Below are positions 6,927 through 13,752 of a stretch of 15,487 nt of DNA, in pieces. How positions within the stretch are numbered: position 1 is the stretch's first letter; the number at the start of each line of letters is the position of its first letter. Origin of the DNA: QAMH01 sp964435565 (GTDB taxonomy: Bacteria > Actinomycetota > Coriobacteriia > Coriobacteriales > QAMH01); the NCBI GenBank assembly GCA_964435565.1, contig CAYSZR010000043.1, forward strand, positions 1-15,487, written 5' to 3'. The notes under the pieces are model-generated. The model did not search any database. It was given only the letters and a program-made list of their open reading frames with translations, and had not been told where the DNA came from. The translations under genes were made by a program, and so were the position numbers.

Positions 6927-8384
6927 ATGGCGATCTTATATGACACAGGGGAAAGCCTGCGCAAGCGCGCGGAAAAATGCATCAACGATGATTTCAAGCA
7001 TCAGGCGATCGAGACTGCGCAAGAGACGTTTTATCAAAAGCGCAAGGCGTTGGTCGATGCGGAGCCCGGCTGGCAGGATATGCGTACAGCCGCGATGAAC
7101 ATCCGCGACGATGTGTCGAAGAACCTTGATTATTACGTCAAGGAATTCGCTGAAAACGCCGAAGCGAATGGCGTGCAGGTGCACTTCGCTCCCACGGAAT
7201 ACGAAGCGCTGTGGGAGGCACTCGACATCTTCGAGAATGCGGGTGCCAACAAGGCTGTTAAATCGAAGAGCATGATGACAGAGGAAATCGGCCTCAACGG
7301 CATTCTCGAAGAGGCCGGCATCAACGTCATCGAGACGGACTGTGCGGAAAACATCTTGCAGACCGCTCATGATATGCCGTCGCATATCGTCGTTCCGGCT
7401 CTGCACCAAACGCGCGACAGTATCGCCGAGCTGTACCGTAAGGAAAAAGGGTATGACGGCGACGAGGTCCCCGAACACATCACGCATTTCCTGCGTAAGA
7501 TGCTGCGGCCGGAATTCCTTTCGGCGAAGGTCGGTATTCGCGGTTGTAATTTCGCTGTGGCTCAGACCGGTTCGGTTACGCTTGTCACCAACGAAGGCAA
7601 CGGCCGCATGGTCGATAGCTTCCCACCGGTGCAGATCGTGTTCGTGGGCATTGACCGTATCGTTCCCACGCTCGAATCGCTTGATATCTTCATGGGGCTT
7701 TTGCCCAGAAGCGCCGTGGGCGCGAAGATGACTGCTTACTTCAGTCTTGACACGGGTGCACGTCGTGATGGCGAAGCCGATGGCCCTGAAGAGGTCCATT
7801 ACATCATCATGGATAATGGCCGCTCGAAGCTTGCCAATACCGAATTCGAGCCTATGATGCGCTGCATTCGCTGTGGTGCTTGTCTCAATATCTGTCCGGT
7901 ATATCGTCACATCACCGGTCATGGCTACGGTTCCATCTATCCCGGACCCATGGGCATTGTGCTCACGGCGGCTCTTGCTGGTTACGACGACATCGATTCG
8001 ATGACCTTCGCTTGTACGCTTTGCGGTGCCTGCACCGATCATTGCCCAAGCCGCATTCCCATCCAGGACCTGATTCGCGACCATCGCATCAAGATGGTCG
8101 AACAGGGAAAGAACCATAAGGCAGAGGTCCCTGTTTTCAAGGCCATGCAGGCAATGTGGTCGAGTCGTTCGCTGTATATGGCGCTCATGCGCGTGGGACG
8201 TCCCGCCATGCAGGCGCTTGCTGTGGGAAAGTCCAAGCTCGACGAACATAGCGCCTGGGTGCCGGTGCTCAATGGCTGGACCTCGTCGCGTGACTTCGAC
8301 GTGCTCGCACCATATCGTTTCCGCACGTGGCTGGCTGAACACAATGCCGCGCGCAAGGCCGCTGAACAGGAGGGCGACGAATAA
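6927..8384 (+). CDS. lutB: Iron-sulfur lactate oxidation subunit LutB (LUD domain plus two 4Fe-4S motifs)
   Basis: The 485-residue protein has an N-terminal LUD (DUF162) domain up to about residue 300, including GCNFAVAQTGSVTLVTNEGN, followed by a ferredoxin-type pair of cluster motifs: CIRCGACLNICP (C313, C316, C319, C323) and CTLCGACTDHCP (C363, C366, C369, C373). A C-terminal tail typical of LutB follows. The family carries electrons between the substrate site and partner iron-sulfur subunits in L-lactate oxidation to pyruvate. A GAGGGAG ribosome site lies over the lutA stop codon, and the lutB stop overlaps the lutC start in TAATG, so the three genes are translationally coupled in the usual A-B-C order. 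No missing cysteine or frame disruption is visible. Confidence 0.95.
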   Translation: MAILYDTGESLRKRAEKCINDDFKHQAIETAQETFYQKRKALVDAEPGWQDMRTAAMNIRDDVSKNLDYYVKEFAENAEANGVQVHFAPTEYEALWEALDIFENAGANKAVKSKSMMTEEIGLNGILEEAGINVIETDCAENILQTAHDMPSHIVVPALHQTRDSIAELYRKEKGYDGDEVPEHITHFLRKMLRPEFLSAKVGIRGCNFAVAQTGSVTLVTNEGNGRMVDSFPPVQIVFVGIDRIVPTLESLDIFMGLLPRSAVGAKMTAYFSLDTGARRDGEADGPEEVHYIIMDNGRSKLANTEFEPMMRCIRCGACLNICPVYRHITGHGYGSIYPGPMGIVLTAALAGYDDIDSMTFACTLCGACTDHCPSRIPIQDLIRDHRIKMVEQGKNHKAEVPVFKAMQAMWSSRSLYMALMRVGRPAMQALAVGKSKLDEHSAWVPVLNGWTSSRDFDVLAPYRFRTWLAEHNAARKAAEQEGDE

Positions 8385-9064
8385 TGCAACGTGCAACGCT
8401 CGAGAGCTTTCTCGCTCCCATATCAAAACAACTGGGGCATGCGAATGTCCCGCAGGCTGTTACGCCGTATGATTATCGCAAAGATACGCCTGCCCGCGTG
8501 ACCGATGGGCTTGACCAGGCGGCGCTTGTCGATATGTTCGTCGCCGAGTCGGAAAAGATTCGCGTGGATATACATCGCTGCAAGAAAGCGGATGTCGCGC
8601 AGATCATCGCGGATATTGTGAGCGCCGCCGGTGAAGCGGGCTCTGTCGTCTTCGCCGATGACGAACGCATCGATACGCTGGGTATTCCTGGTGCGCTCGA
8701 TGGTTGCGAGGCGATTCGCTGGGATGCCTCAAAGGGGCACGATGCCCTGGCGCAGATCTGCAATGAAGCGCGCTTCGGCATCACCTATGCGCAAGGCGGC
8801 ATCGCTGAAACGGGCACGATTGTACAGCCCTGCAGCGAGACGTGCGGACGGGCTATCAGTCTGCTGCCTCTTGAACATATCGCTCTTGTCGATGCCGACA
8901 GCGTAAAGGCGACGATGGGCGATTGGCTACGCGAGATGGACGGGCAGGAATTGCCCGCACAGATATGCTTTATCAGCGGGCCCAGCGTGACGAGCGACAT
9001 CGAGCTCGTTCGTGTCGAGGGCGTGCATGGTCCAATGTACGTGCATTACGTGGTTGTCGAATAA
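8384..9064 (+). CDS. lutC: Lactate utilization protein LutC (LUD domain)
   Basis: The 226-residue protein belongs to the LutC/YkgG family. The recognisable core is FGITYAQGGIAETGTI (131-146), the region that carries the conserved acidic and glycine residues of LUD domains, followed by LPLEHIALVDADSV and the C-terminal FISGPSVTSDIELVRVEGVHGP, which is highly typical of LutC. It is the third subunit needed for L-lactate oxidation by LutABC in Bacillus and others; its exact chemistry is not settled. Its ATG shares one base with the lutB stop (TAATG). A 154-bp spacer separates it from aldA. Confidence 0.93.
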   Translation: MQRATLESFLAPISKQLGHANVPQAVTPYDYRKDTPARVTDGLDQAALVDMFVAESEKIRVDIHRCKKADVAQIIADIVSAAGEAGSVVFADDERIDTLGIPGALDGCEAIRWDASKGHDALAQICNEARFGITYAQGGIAETGTIVQPCSETCGRAISLLPLEHIALVDADSVKATMGDWLREMDGQELPAQICFISGPSVTSDIELVRVEGVHGPMYVHYVVVE

Positions 9065-9127
9065 TTGACTTGGCCATTATCAGCGGCGGGTCTGTTAAAG
9101 AGGAGGGCATCAGCGGAAGTTCAGGTT

Positions 9128-9143
9128 TATATGCGAGCATATA
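9128..9143. promoter_or_regulatory. 16-bp dyad upstream of aldA, candidate operator
   Basis: TATATGC-GA-GCATATA has perfect 7-bp arms around a 2-base centre and lies 75 bases before the aldA start, in the only gap inside the lut-ald block. The size and symmetry fit a dimeric repressor site. No convincing -35/-10 pair was found around it. Confidence 0.45.
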
Positions 9144-9203
9144 TTTGATAGGGCAACAACGGTGGGACTTGGTCTTGCCGAGTTGAATGTAGGTAACGTC
9201 CAA

Positions 9204-9210
9204 TAGGAGG
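9204..9210 (+). promoter_or_regulatory. Strong ribosome binding site of aldA
   Basis: TAGGAGG is complementary to the end of 16S rRNA and ends 8 bases before ATG 9219, confirming that start. Confidence 0.8.
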
Positions 9211-9218
9211 TTCGTTTC

Positions 9219-10655
9219 ATGAAACAGTATCAGCTCTTTATCAATGGCGAGTTTTTGGACAATGGCAGCCGCGAGATGATCGACGTCTTGAATCCGGCGA
9301 CCGAAGAAGTTATCTCTCAGATTCCAAAAGCAACCGAAAAAGACGTTGCCGCAGCTGTCGATGCCGCATATGAAGCTCAGAAGGCCTGGGCGAAACTTCC
9401 TGCAGTCGTTCGTGCCGACTGGTTGTTCAAGATTGCCGATAAGGTCGCGGAAAACCAGGAGCTATTCGCGCAGACCAATAGCGCGGAAGTTGGCAAGCGC
9501 ATCAACGAGGCTCGCGATGAGGCCGGTTGGCTTCCCGAATATATCCGCTATTACGCGCGCTTGGCCCGCTCTATCAAGGGCGAGATCATCACGTCGGATG
9601 TTCCCAACGAGAACATCTTTCTGTACAAGAAACCGATCGGTGTCGTCGCCGGCATCATGCCGTGGAACTTCCCACTGTTCCTTATCGGCCGCAAGGTCGC
9701 CCCGGCTCTGGTCGCAGGCGATACCGTTGTGCTCAAGCCGTCGAGCGACACCCCGAACGGTTGCTTCGAGTTCGCGAAGATATGCGCCGAGGTCGGCCTG
9801 CCCGCAGGCGTCGTCAATGTCGTCTCTGGCTCTGGCTCCGTCGTGGGTAACGAGCTTTCCCTTAACAAGAAGGTCGCGATGGTCTCGATGACCGGGTCCA
9901 CGCCGGTCGGCAAGCAGATCATGAAGAACTGCGCAGAAAACGTCACCAAGGTCTCCCTTGAGCTGGGCGGGAATGCTCCGTTTATCGCCATGGACGATTG
10001 CGACCTCGACGCCACCATCGATAATTGCTTCAACTCCCGTTATTACAATTGCGGCGAGGTTTGCAATGCGGCTGAACGCGTCTATGTGCAAGCTGGCATC
10101 TATGACGAATTCGTTGCCAAGATGACCGAACGAGTCGCCGCTGCTAAAGCGGGCGATCCGCTCGACACGTCTGTGGATATGGGCCCGATGGTTAACGCGA
10201 AGCAGCGCGAGATCGTCCTCGAGCTCGTTCAGAGCGCGCGCGATGAAGGTGCGAAGGTCGTCGTTGGCGGCAATGCCGTCGATGGCAAGGGCTTCTTCAT
10301 GGAGCCGACGCTTATCGTTGATTGCGACCATGATATGCGCATTATGCGCGAAGAGATCTTTGGCCCGGTCATGGCGATTTCTAAATTCGAAACCCTCGAC
10401 GAGGCAATTGAGAAGGCCAACGACACCGATTACGGTCTGACCTCGTCTATCCATACTACGAATTTCGATAACGCGATGCGTGGACTGAACGAGATCAACT
10501 TTGGCGAGATTTACGTCAACCGCCATCATTTCGAGGCCTTCCAGGGCTTCCATGCCGGCGTCCGCCAATCTGGTCTGGGTGGCGACGACGGCGAGCACGG
10601 CCTCGAGGAATTCCTCGAGACGCATATTGCGTACGTCGACTATAAGTTGGGCTAG
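9219..10655 (+). CDS. aldA: Lactaldehyde/glycolaldehyde dehydrogenase, AldA-like
   Basis: The 478-residue NAD(P)-dependent aldehyde dehydrogenase oxidises an aldehyde to its acid. The general base Glu is in SLELGGNAPF (E248) and the catalytic Cys in CGEVCNAAERV (C282); PWNFP and the EEIFGPV motif are present. The C-terminal stretch containing EAFQGFHAGVRQSGLGGDDGEHGL is the signature of E. coli AldA (lactaldehyde dehydrogenase A) rather than of generic betaine or succinate-semialdehyde enzymes. L-lactaldehyde arises from fucose or rhamnose breakdown and from methylglyoxal reduction. Its product, L-lactate, is the substrate of the LutABC complex encoded immediately upstream, so this block would route lactaldehyde to pyruvate. 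Glycolaldehyde to glycolate is an alternative reaction for the same family. An inverted-repeat hairpin follows 28 bases after the stop. Confidence 0.9.
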   Translation: MKQYQLFINGEFLDNGSREMIDVLNPATEEVISQIPKATEKDVAAAVDAAYEAQKAWAKLPAVVRADWLFKIADKVAENQELFAQTNSAEVGKRINEARDEAGWLPEYIRYYARLARSIKGEIITSDVPNENIFLYKKPIGVVAGIMPWNFPLFLIGRKVAPALVAGDTVVLKPSSDTPNGCFEFAKICAEVGLPAGVVNVVSGSGSVVGNELSLNKKVAMVSMTGSTPVGKQIMKNCAENVTKVSLELGGNAPFIAMDDCDLDATIDNCFNSRYYNCGEVCNAAERVYVQAGIYDEFVAKMTERVAAAKAGDPLDTSVDMGPMVNAKQREIVLELVQSARDEGAKVVVGGNAVDGKGFFMEPTLIVDCDHDMRIMREEIFGPVMAISKFETLDEAIEKANDTDYGLTSSIHTTNFDNAMRGLNEINFGEIYVNRHHFEAFQGFHAGVRQSGLGGDDGEHGLEEFLETHIAYVDYKLG

Positions 10656-10683
10656 CGCGTTCGCGCATCTGTGTTCTTGCAAT

Positions 10684-10720
10684 GGCGCATGACGGGAAAT
10701 CTGGGTTCCCGTCATGCGCC
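10684..10720 (+). terminator. Perfect 15-bp-stem hairpin after aldA, terminator-like without a clean T-tract
   Basis: GGCGCATGACGGGAA (10684-10698) and TTCCCGTCATGCGCC (10706-10720) are exact reverse complements around a 7-base loop. The following bases are GTCCAAAAGTTTTG, so the U-tract is interrupted and displaced. It may terminate imperfectly, or act as a 3'-end processing or stability hairpin that lets some transcripts run into the small ORF. Confidence 0.7.
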
Positions 10721-10747
10721 GTCCAAAAGTTTTGAAGGGATAGGTTC

Positions 10748-10858
10748 ATGATTGATAGGGTTGTGATTATTACGGGAGTCGTCATAGGCACCGCGTTGCT
10801 GACATGTTCTGCCATCTGCGCGTTCTCGATGGCAAGAAAGCTTCGCGAAGACGCTTGA
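10748..10858 (+). CDS. 36-residue predicted single-pass membrane microprotein
   Basis: ATG 10748 opens a frame of 36 residues ending at TGA 10856-10858. It starts MIDRVVIITGVVIG and ends SMARKLREDA. Residues 5-27 form one uninterrupted hydrophobic segment (V, I, G, L, A rich with two cysteines), flanked by a short N-terminus and a basic-then-acidic C-terminal tail, the layout of a small single-pass membrane protein. GAAGGGAT (10734-10741) lies at a good distance before the start. It sits between the post-aldA hairpin and the FIST gene, 54 bases ahead of the latter on the same strand. I recognise no family. A chance open frame is possible, but the ribosome site and the hydrophobic pattern argue for a real gene. 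Confidence 0.55.
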   Translation: MIDRVVIITGVVIGTALLTCSAICAFSMARKLREDA

Positions 10859-10912
10859 TACTGACTGCCGCGTAGCAGCCCTATACACATCTTATGGAAA
10901 GGAAGTTCCAAG

Positions 10913-12079
10913 ATGAAGGGTTTTGTTGCAACGTCGATTGCGGCAAGCGCCGCTGAAGCAGGTAAGGAGGCAGCGGGGAAAGTCGCTGCCGGGATTGATG
11001 GCGCTAAAGTGGCAATGGCATATGGTAGCTGCGATTATGACTCCTCAGAATTGCTCGCAGCCGTTGCCGCGGCACTTCCTGGCGTGCCCGTCGTGGGTAA
11101 TACCTCGTTTACGGGTATCGTGACGCCCGAAGGGTTTGTGGGCGGTGACACGCCGTTTGTGGGTATTCTTGCCTTAGGCGGCGATGACGTGGTCGTCGGC
11201 ACGGCGGGAGCCGCGCGTGATACCGCTGATTGTCCACGCAAGATCGGGCATGCGCTCGCAGAACAGGCTCTGAAGTCCGCGGGCAAGGATTGCCCACCGG
11301 ACTATTGGTATATGGTCGCTTCCCCTGCCGAGGAAGAGTATTACATCAAAGGCGTGACTGAGGTTATCGGCCGCGTTCCCTACTTCGGTGGCTCCGCTGC
11401 CGATAACGAGATTGCCGGCAAGTGGTGGATTTATAACGGGGGCCAAGCATTTCAGGATGGCTGCGTCGTCGCGTTCTTCTGGACCGATACGCCGTTTGTC
11501 AACAAGTTCACCGGCGCCTATGCTGAAACCGATGATTGTGGCGTCGTCACCAAGATGAATGGCGACCGTGCGATTGCCGAAATCGATGGCAAGCCGGCGT
11601 TGCAGGTTTACGCCGATTGGCGTGGTATGGATGTTGAAAGTCTCAAAGGCGCGAATCTGCTTTCAGAATCTATCGTGAGCCCGCTCGGCGTCAAGGACCG
11701 CCTGGGCGATCTTGTCGCAATTCGGCACCCCATGGGCGGAAATGATGACCTATCTATTGCCGTTGGCGCAAAGGTCGTCGAGAAAACCGCCGTCATCCGT
11801 ATGGAGGGCGATGTGGATTGCCTGGTCGGATCTGTTGCAAAGACGGTTGACGAGCTAAAGCAGAAGGCGGGCGCCAAACCAGCTGCGTACTTCTTTGTGC
11901 ATTGCGGTGGACGCCGCGCCGCGATTGGCGATCGTGTCGGCGAGGTCGCAGACGCCTTCGTCAAGCAGGCCGATGGCGTCCCCTTTATCGCCGAGTTCAC
12001 TTTTGGCGAATACGGTTATGAGGACGACGGCCTTAACACCGTCGGCGGTCTGATGCTGAGCTTCAGCGCACTTGGCTAG
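10913..12079 (+). CDS. FIST N- and C-domain sensory protein
   Basis: The 388-residue protein reads as a stand-alone FIST protein. The N-terminal domain (about 30-190) contains VVGNTSFTGIV (60-70) and PYFGGSAADN (156-165), which match the family's GCSS-like and GGSAGD-like motifs. The C-terminal domain (about 200-380) contains GGNDDLSIAVGAKV, FFVHCGGRRAAIGDRV and PFIAEFTFGEYG. FIST domains are thought to bind small ligands, possibly amino acids, and are often joined or adjacent to histidine kinases, methyl-accepting or GGDEF proteins. None of those is attached or next to it here, so its output is unknown. AAAGGAAG (10898-10904) precedes ATG 10913. No signal peptide or membrane helix is seen, so it should be cytoplasmic. 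An intrinsic terminator follows 27 bases after the stop. Confidence 0.87.
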   Translation: MKGFVATSIAASAAEAGKEAAGKVAAGIDGAKVAMAYGSCDYDSSELLAAVAAALPGVPVVGNTSFTGIVTPEGFVGGDTPFVGILALGGDDVVVGTAGAARDTADCPRKIGHALAEQALKSAGKDCPPDYWYMVASPAEEEYYIKGVTEVIGRVPYFGGSAADNEIAGKWWIYNGGQAFQDGCVVAFFWTDTPFVNKFTGAYAETDDCGVVTKMNGDRAIAEIDGKPALQVYADWRGMDVESLKGANLLSESIVSPLGVKDRLGDLVAIRHPMGGNDDLSIAVGAKVVEKTAVIRMEGDVDCLVGSVAKTVDELKQKAGAKPAAYFFVHCGGRRAAIGDRVGEVADAFVKQADGVPFIAEFTFGEYGYEDDGLNTVGGLMLSFSALG

Positions 12080-12106
12080 CTTGTTGTAGCGCCAACATAC
12101 AAATGG

Positions 12107-12143
12107 AACCGGCTCGGGTATAGTACTCGAGCCGGTTTTGTAT
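12107..12143 (+). terminator. Intrinsic terminator after the FIST gene
   Basis: AACCGGCTCG (12107-12116) pairs exactly with CGAGCCGGTT (12128-12137). Inside the loop GTA and TAC can pair further, leaving TAG at the tip. A TTTTG-TATT tract follows, and ATACAA on the 5' side can pair with TTGTAT beyond the stem, so it may work on both strands. It ends only about 16 bases before the next start codon. Confidence 0.85.
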
Positions 12144-12158
12144 TGAGCGAGGAAGTTT

Positions 12159-12512
12159 ATGGCAGAAAAACGCACCCCTGAACAGCAGGAACAAAGACGC
12201 AGGCGCGATATGCGGACGGTCTCGCAGATGGTTTGCCTGTACTGCGCGGGACATCATTCAAAAGAGATGCGGACAGAGATCGCCCATTGTGGTGAGCTGC
12301 TATGCACCGAATGCGCCGAGCTTGATTCGTACACTCATGTGCGCACTGAAAAGTGTCCGTATATGGGTGTGAAGGTTTCGTGTGACCGCTGCAAGATCCA
12401 TTGTTATAAGCCTGAGCGGCTTGAGCAGGTCAGACAGGTCATGCGGTATTCCGGTCCGCGCATGTTATTCAGGCATCCTGTTGCCGCGATCCGACATGCG
12501 ATGGGAAAATAG
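12159..12512 (+). CDS. ygbA: YgbA-family protein (nitrous oxide-stimulated promoter family)
   Basis: The 117-residue protein matches E. coli YgbA over nearly its full length: CLYCAGHH (C26, C29, H32, H33), CGELLCTEC (C44, C49, C52), RTEKCP (C66), SCDRCKIHCY (C75, C78, H81, C82) and the C-terminal MRYSGPRMLFRHPVAAIRH. In enterobacteria ygbA is induced by nitric oxide through NsrR and is linked to recovery from NO stress. The pattern of Cys and His ligands indicates a metal or iron-sulfur site. The basic N-terminal leader (KRTPEQQEQRRRR) is extra compared with E. coli. GAGGAAG stands 4 bases before ATG 12159. The gene starts about 20 bases after a strong terminator, so its promoter must overlap that terminator or be absent. 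No NsrR-like site was recognised. Confidence 0.88.
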   Translation: MAEKRTPEQQEQRRRRDMRTVSQMVCLYCAGHHSKEMRTEIAHCGELLCTECAELDSYTHVRTEKCPYMGVKVSCDRCKIHCYKPERLEQVRQVMRYSGPRMLFRHPVAAIRHAMGK

Positions 12513-12543
12513 TGGCATAAGCCTTCGAAAACAACTAAAAAAC

Positions 12544-12560
12544 GACTGTTTGTATGATTT
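12544..12560 (+). repeat. 17-bp repeat GACTGTTTGTATGATTT, copy 1
   Basis: GACTGTTTGTATGATTT occurs here in the forward direction, 31 bases after the ygbA stop. It shares one more base (CGACTG...) with copy 2, giving an 18-bp match with the inverted copy. Confidence 0.9.
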
Positions 12561-12662
12561 CGCCAGTTATCTCTGGGTATGATAAAGATTTGAAAAGTAA
12601 ACATGCAGGTCAGAGAGTTGCTGATATGCCGATATTTGGGGTACCCCGAAAACACCCCTCTA

Positions 12663-12679
12663 AAATCATACAAACAGTC
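12663..12679 (-). repeat. 17-bp repeat, copy 2 (inverted)
   Basis: AAATCATACAAACAGTC is the exact reverse complement of copies 1 and 3. With copy 1 it bounds a 102-bp segment as inverted repeats; with copy 3 it forms a tight hairpin. Confidence 0.9.
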
Positions 12680-12699
12680 GCAAAAAATGAGATTTAGCT

Positions 12700-12716
12700 G
12701 ACTGTTTGTATGATTT
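12700..12716 (+). repeat. 17-bp repeat, copy 3
   Basis: GACTGTTTGTATGATTT recurs in the forward direction, 20 bases after copy 2, followed by two more T and 18 bases before the hydrolase stop codon. Confidence 0.9.
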
Positions 12717-12736
12717 TTGGTGAAAATTGAGTCGAA

Positions 12737-13573
12737 TTAGCCGAACATTCCACCCATTGCGCCGCCCGCACCAAAGTTCAGGTCGCCATCGAGCCCCGAT
12801 TCGTCGGCAAGATCCGCTTCTTCATCAAGAAATCCGACGATCTTCTTAATCGCGTACTTGAAAGTACCACCTTCGAAACCATGGTCGACCTCGCCTATGA
12901 GTTCGAGGCTCGCATGTTTGTAGGTGTTGACCGCGCGAACGGAATAGCCCGATGCGACGACGGAATCGCTCATGCCGTGCAAGATAAGCACTGGACCTGC
13001 GTAGTTGGGAATCACGGTGTAAAAATCGAACCCATAAAGCGTCTCGAAGAAACGCTTACCGAATTCGACGTTATGGAATGTAAACGTTTCAGGAAGGTCC
13101 GCTTGGTTTGGCCACGTTCGCTGGAGCTCTCCGGGTATGTTGAATGCGGGGTAGAGGAGTATGAGGCCCTTAATGAGCGCATTCATGCTGGCTGCCGCAA
13201 GGGCCACTGCGGCTCCACCCAGACTTGCTCCCATAAGAAATACATTGTTGAGGTCCACGTAGGGCAGTTTGGTGAGTTCGCTGTAAACGGTCTCGAGCTC
13301 GTCTTGTTCGGTGAAAATGGTCATCGAATGCGGGTCGCCGCCGGTTTTCGAGCCATCGGTTCCGCCAAAATCCAGACAATAGACCGCATAGCCGCGTTTT
13401 GCCAGCTCGCGTGCATATGCATCGCCGCTGTCGTAGTGCGTGCCCGCGCCATGGGCATAGATGACCGTGGGCACGCGCGTACCCTCGCGCGTCTCTTGTG
13501 GAAGATACATCATGCCGAAGATGCTTGTTTTGCCTGTTCCAAGCGGCAGTTCGATGACTTCGAAATTATCCAT
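12737..13573 (-). CDS. Alpha/beta hydrolase (dienelactone hydrolase / S9-like fold)
   Basis: The 278-residue protein has a complete catalytic layout: oxyanion segment YAHGAGTH (39-46), nucleophile elbow GASLGG (S117), acid in HGMSDSVV (D203) and histidine in VDHGF (H231). It has no signal peptide and would act in the cytoplasm on an ester, thioester or small peptide; the substrate cannot be told. GAGGTG at 13581-13586 lies 7 bases before ATG 13573 but only 1 base before the in-frame ATG 13579, so 13573 is preferred. After the fold the chain ends in an acidic linker and a glycine/methionine tail (NFGAGGAMGGMFG) not expected for the family. It converges with ygbA and diverges from the universal stress gene. 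Confidence 0.88.
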   Translation of the reverse strand: MDNFEVIELPLGTGKTSIFGMMYLPQETREGTRVPTVIYAHGAGTHYDSGDAYARELAKRGYAVYCLDFGGTDGSKTGGDPHSMTIFTEQDELETVYSELTKLPYVDLNNVFLMGASLGGAAVALAAASMNALIKGLILLYPAFNIPGELQRTWPNQADLPETFTFHNVEFGKRFFETLYGFDFYTVIPNYAGPVLILHGMSDSVVASGYSVRAVNTYKHASLELIGEVDHGFEGGTFKYAIKKIVGFLDEEADLADESGLDGDLNFGAGGAMGGMFG

Positions 13574-13752
13574 ATTCATTCACCTCGCGTGGCTTTCGGA
13601 TATGCAGCCATGAGTGTACACGATGTGGCGCTGCATAAGCTTCGTGTCATGCCTGAGCTGTTTCGTTTTTCGGGCGCGGCCTTTGATTGCTGTGGCGATG
13701 ATTGACCCAACAGAGCGGTACAATGATTGGCAACGGCGAAAAGGAGGCTGAT

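Larger units (their letters stand above)
12662..12718. terminator. Possible bidirectional terminator between convergent ygbA and hydrolase genes
   Basis: Copies 2 and 3 form an 18-bp perfect stem with a 20-base loop. The stem is A/T-flanked: it ends in TTTTT on the plus strand, and TTTT lies at the equivalent place on the minus strand. Location between two converging genes fits transcription termination from both sides. The stem is AT-rich, which is atypical, so function is uncertain. Confidence 0.5.

Noticed and set aside
6936..8426. Minus-strand open frame of 496 codons opposite lutB
   Set aside because: The plus strand encodes a full LutB with both cluster motifs; the antisense translation has no recognisable domain.
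9065..9098. TTGACT after lutC as a -35 box for aldA
   Set aside because: No acceptable -10 hexamer lies 16-18 bases downstream; the nearest candidate is 22 bases away.
9462..10715. Minus-strand open frame of 417 codons opposite aldA
   Set aside because: It is a shadow of the aldehyde dehydrogenase gene, whose catalytic residues are all in the plus-strand frame.
12554..12697. 47-codon plus-strand ORF starting inside repeat copy 1 and running through copy 2
   Set aside because: It has no ribosome site, its start lies within the repeat, and the composition is that of non-coding AT-rich DNA.
12544..12716. CRISPR array
   Set aside because: Only three repeats, one inverted, with unequal spacing (102 and 20 bases) and no cas genes nearby.
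12881..13705. Plus-strand open frame of 274 codons opposite the alpha/beta hydrolase
   Set aside because: The minus strand carries a complete catalytic triad and a good ribosome site; the plus-strand product matches nothing I recognise.
13702..13724. TTGACC ... TACAAT as a promoter for the universal stress gene
   Set aside because: The spacer is only 11 bases, far too short for a sigma-70 type promoter.
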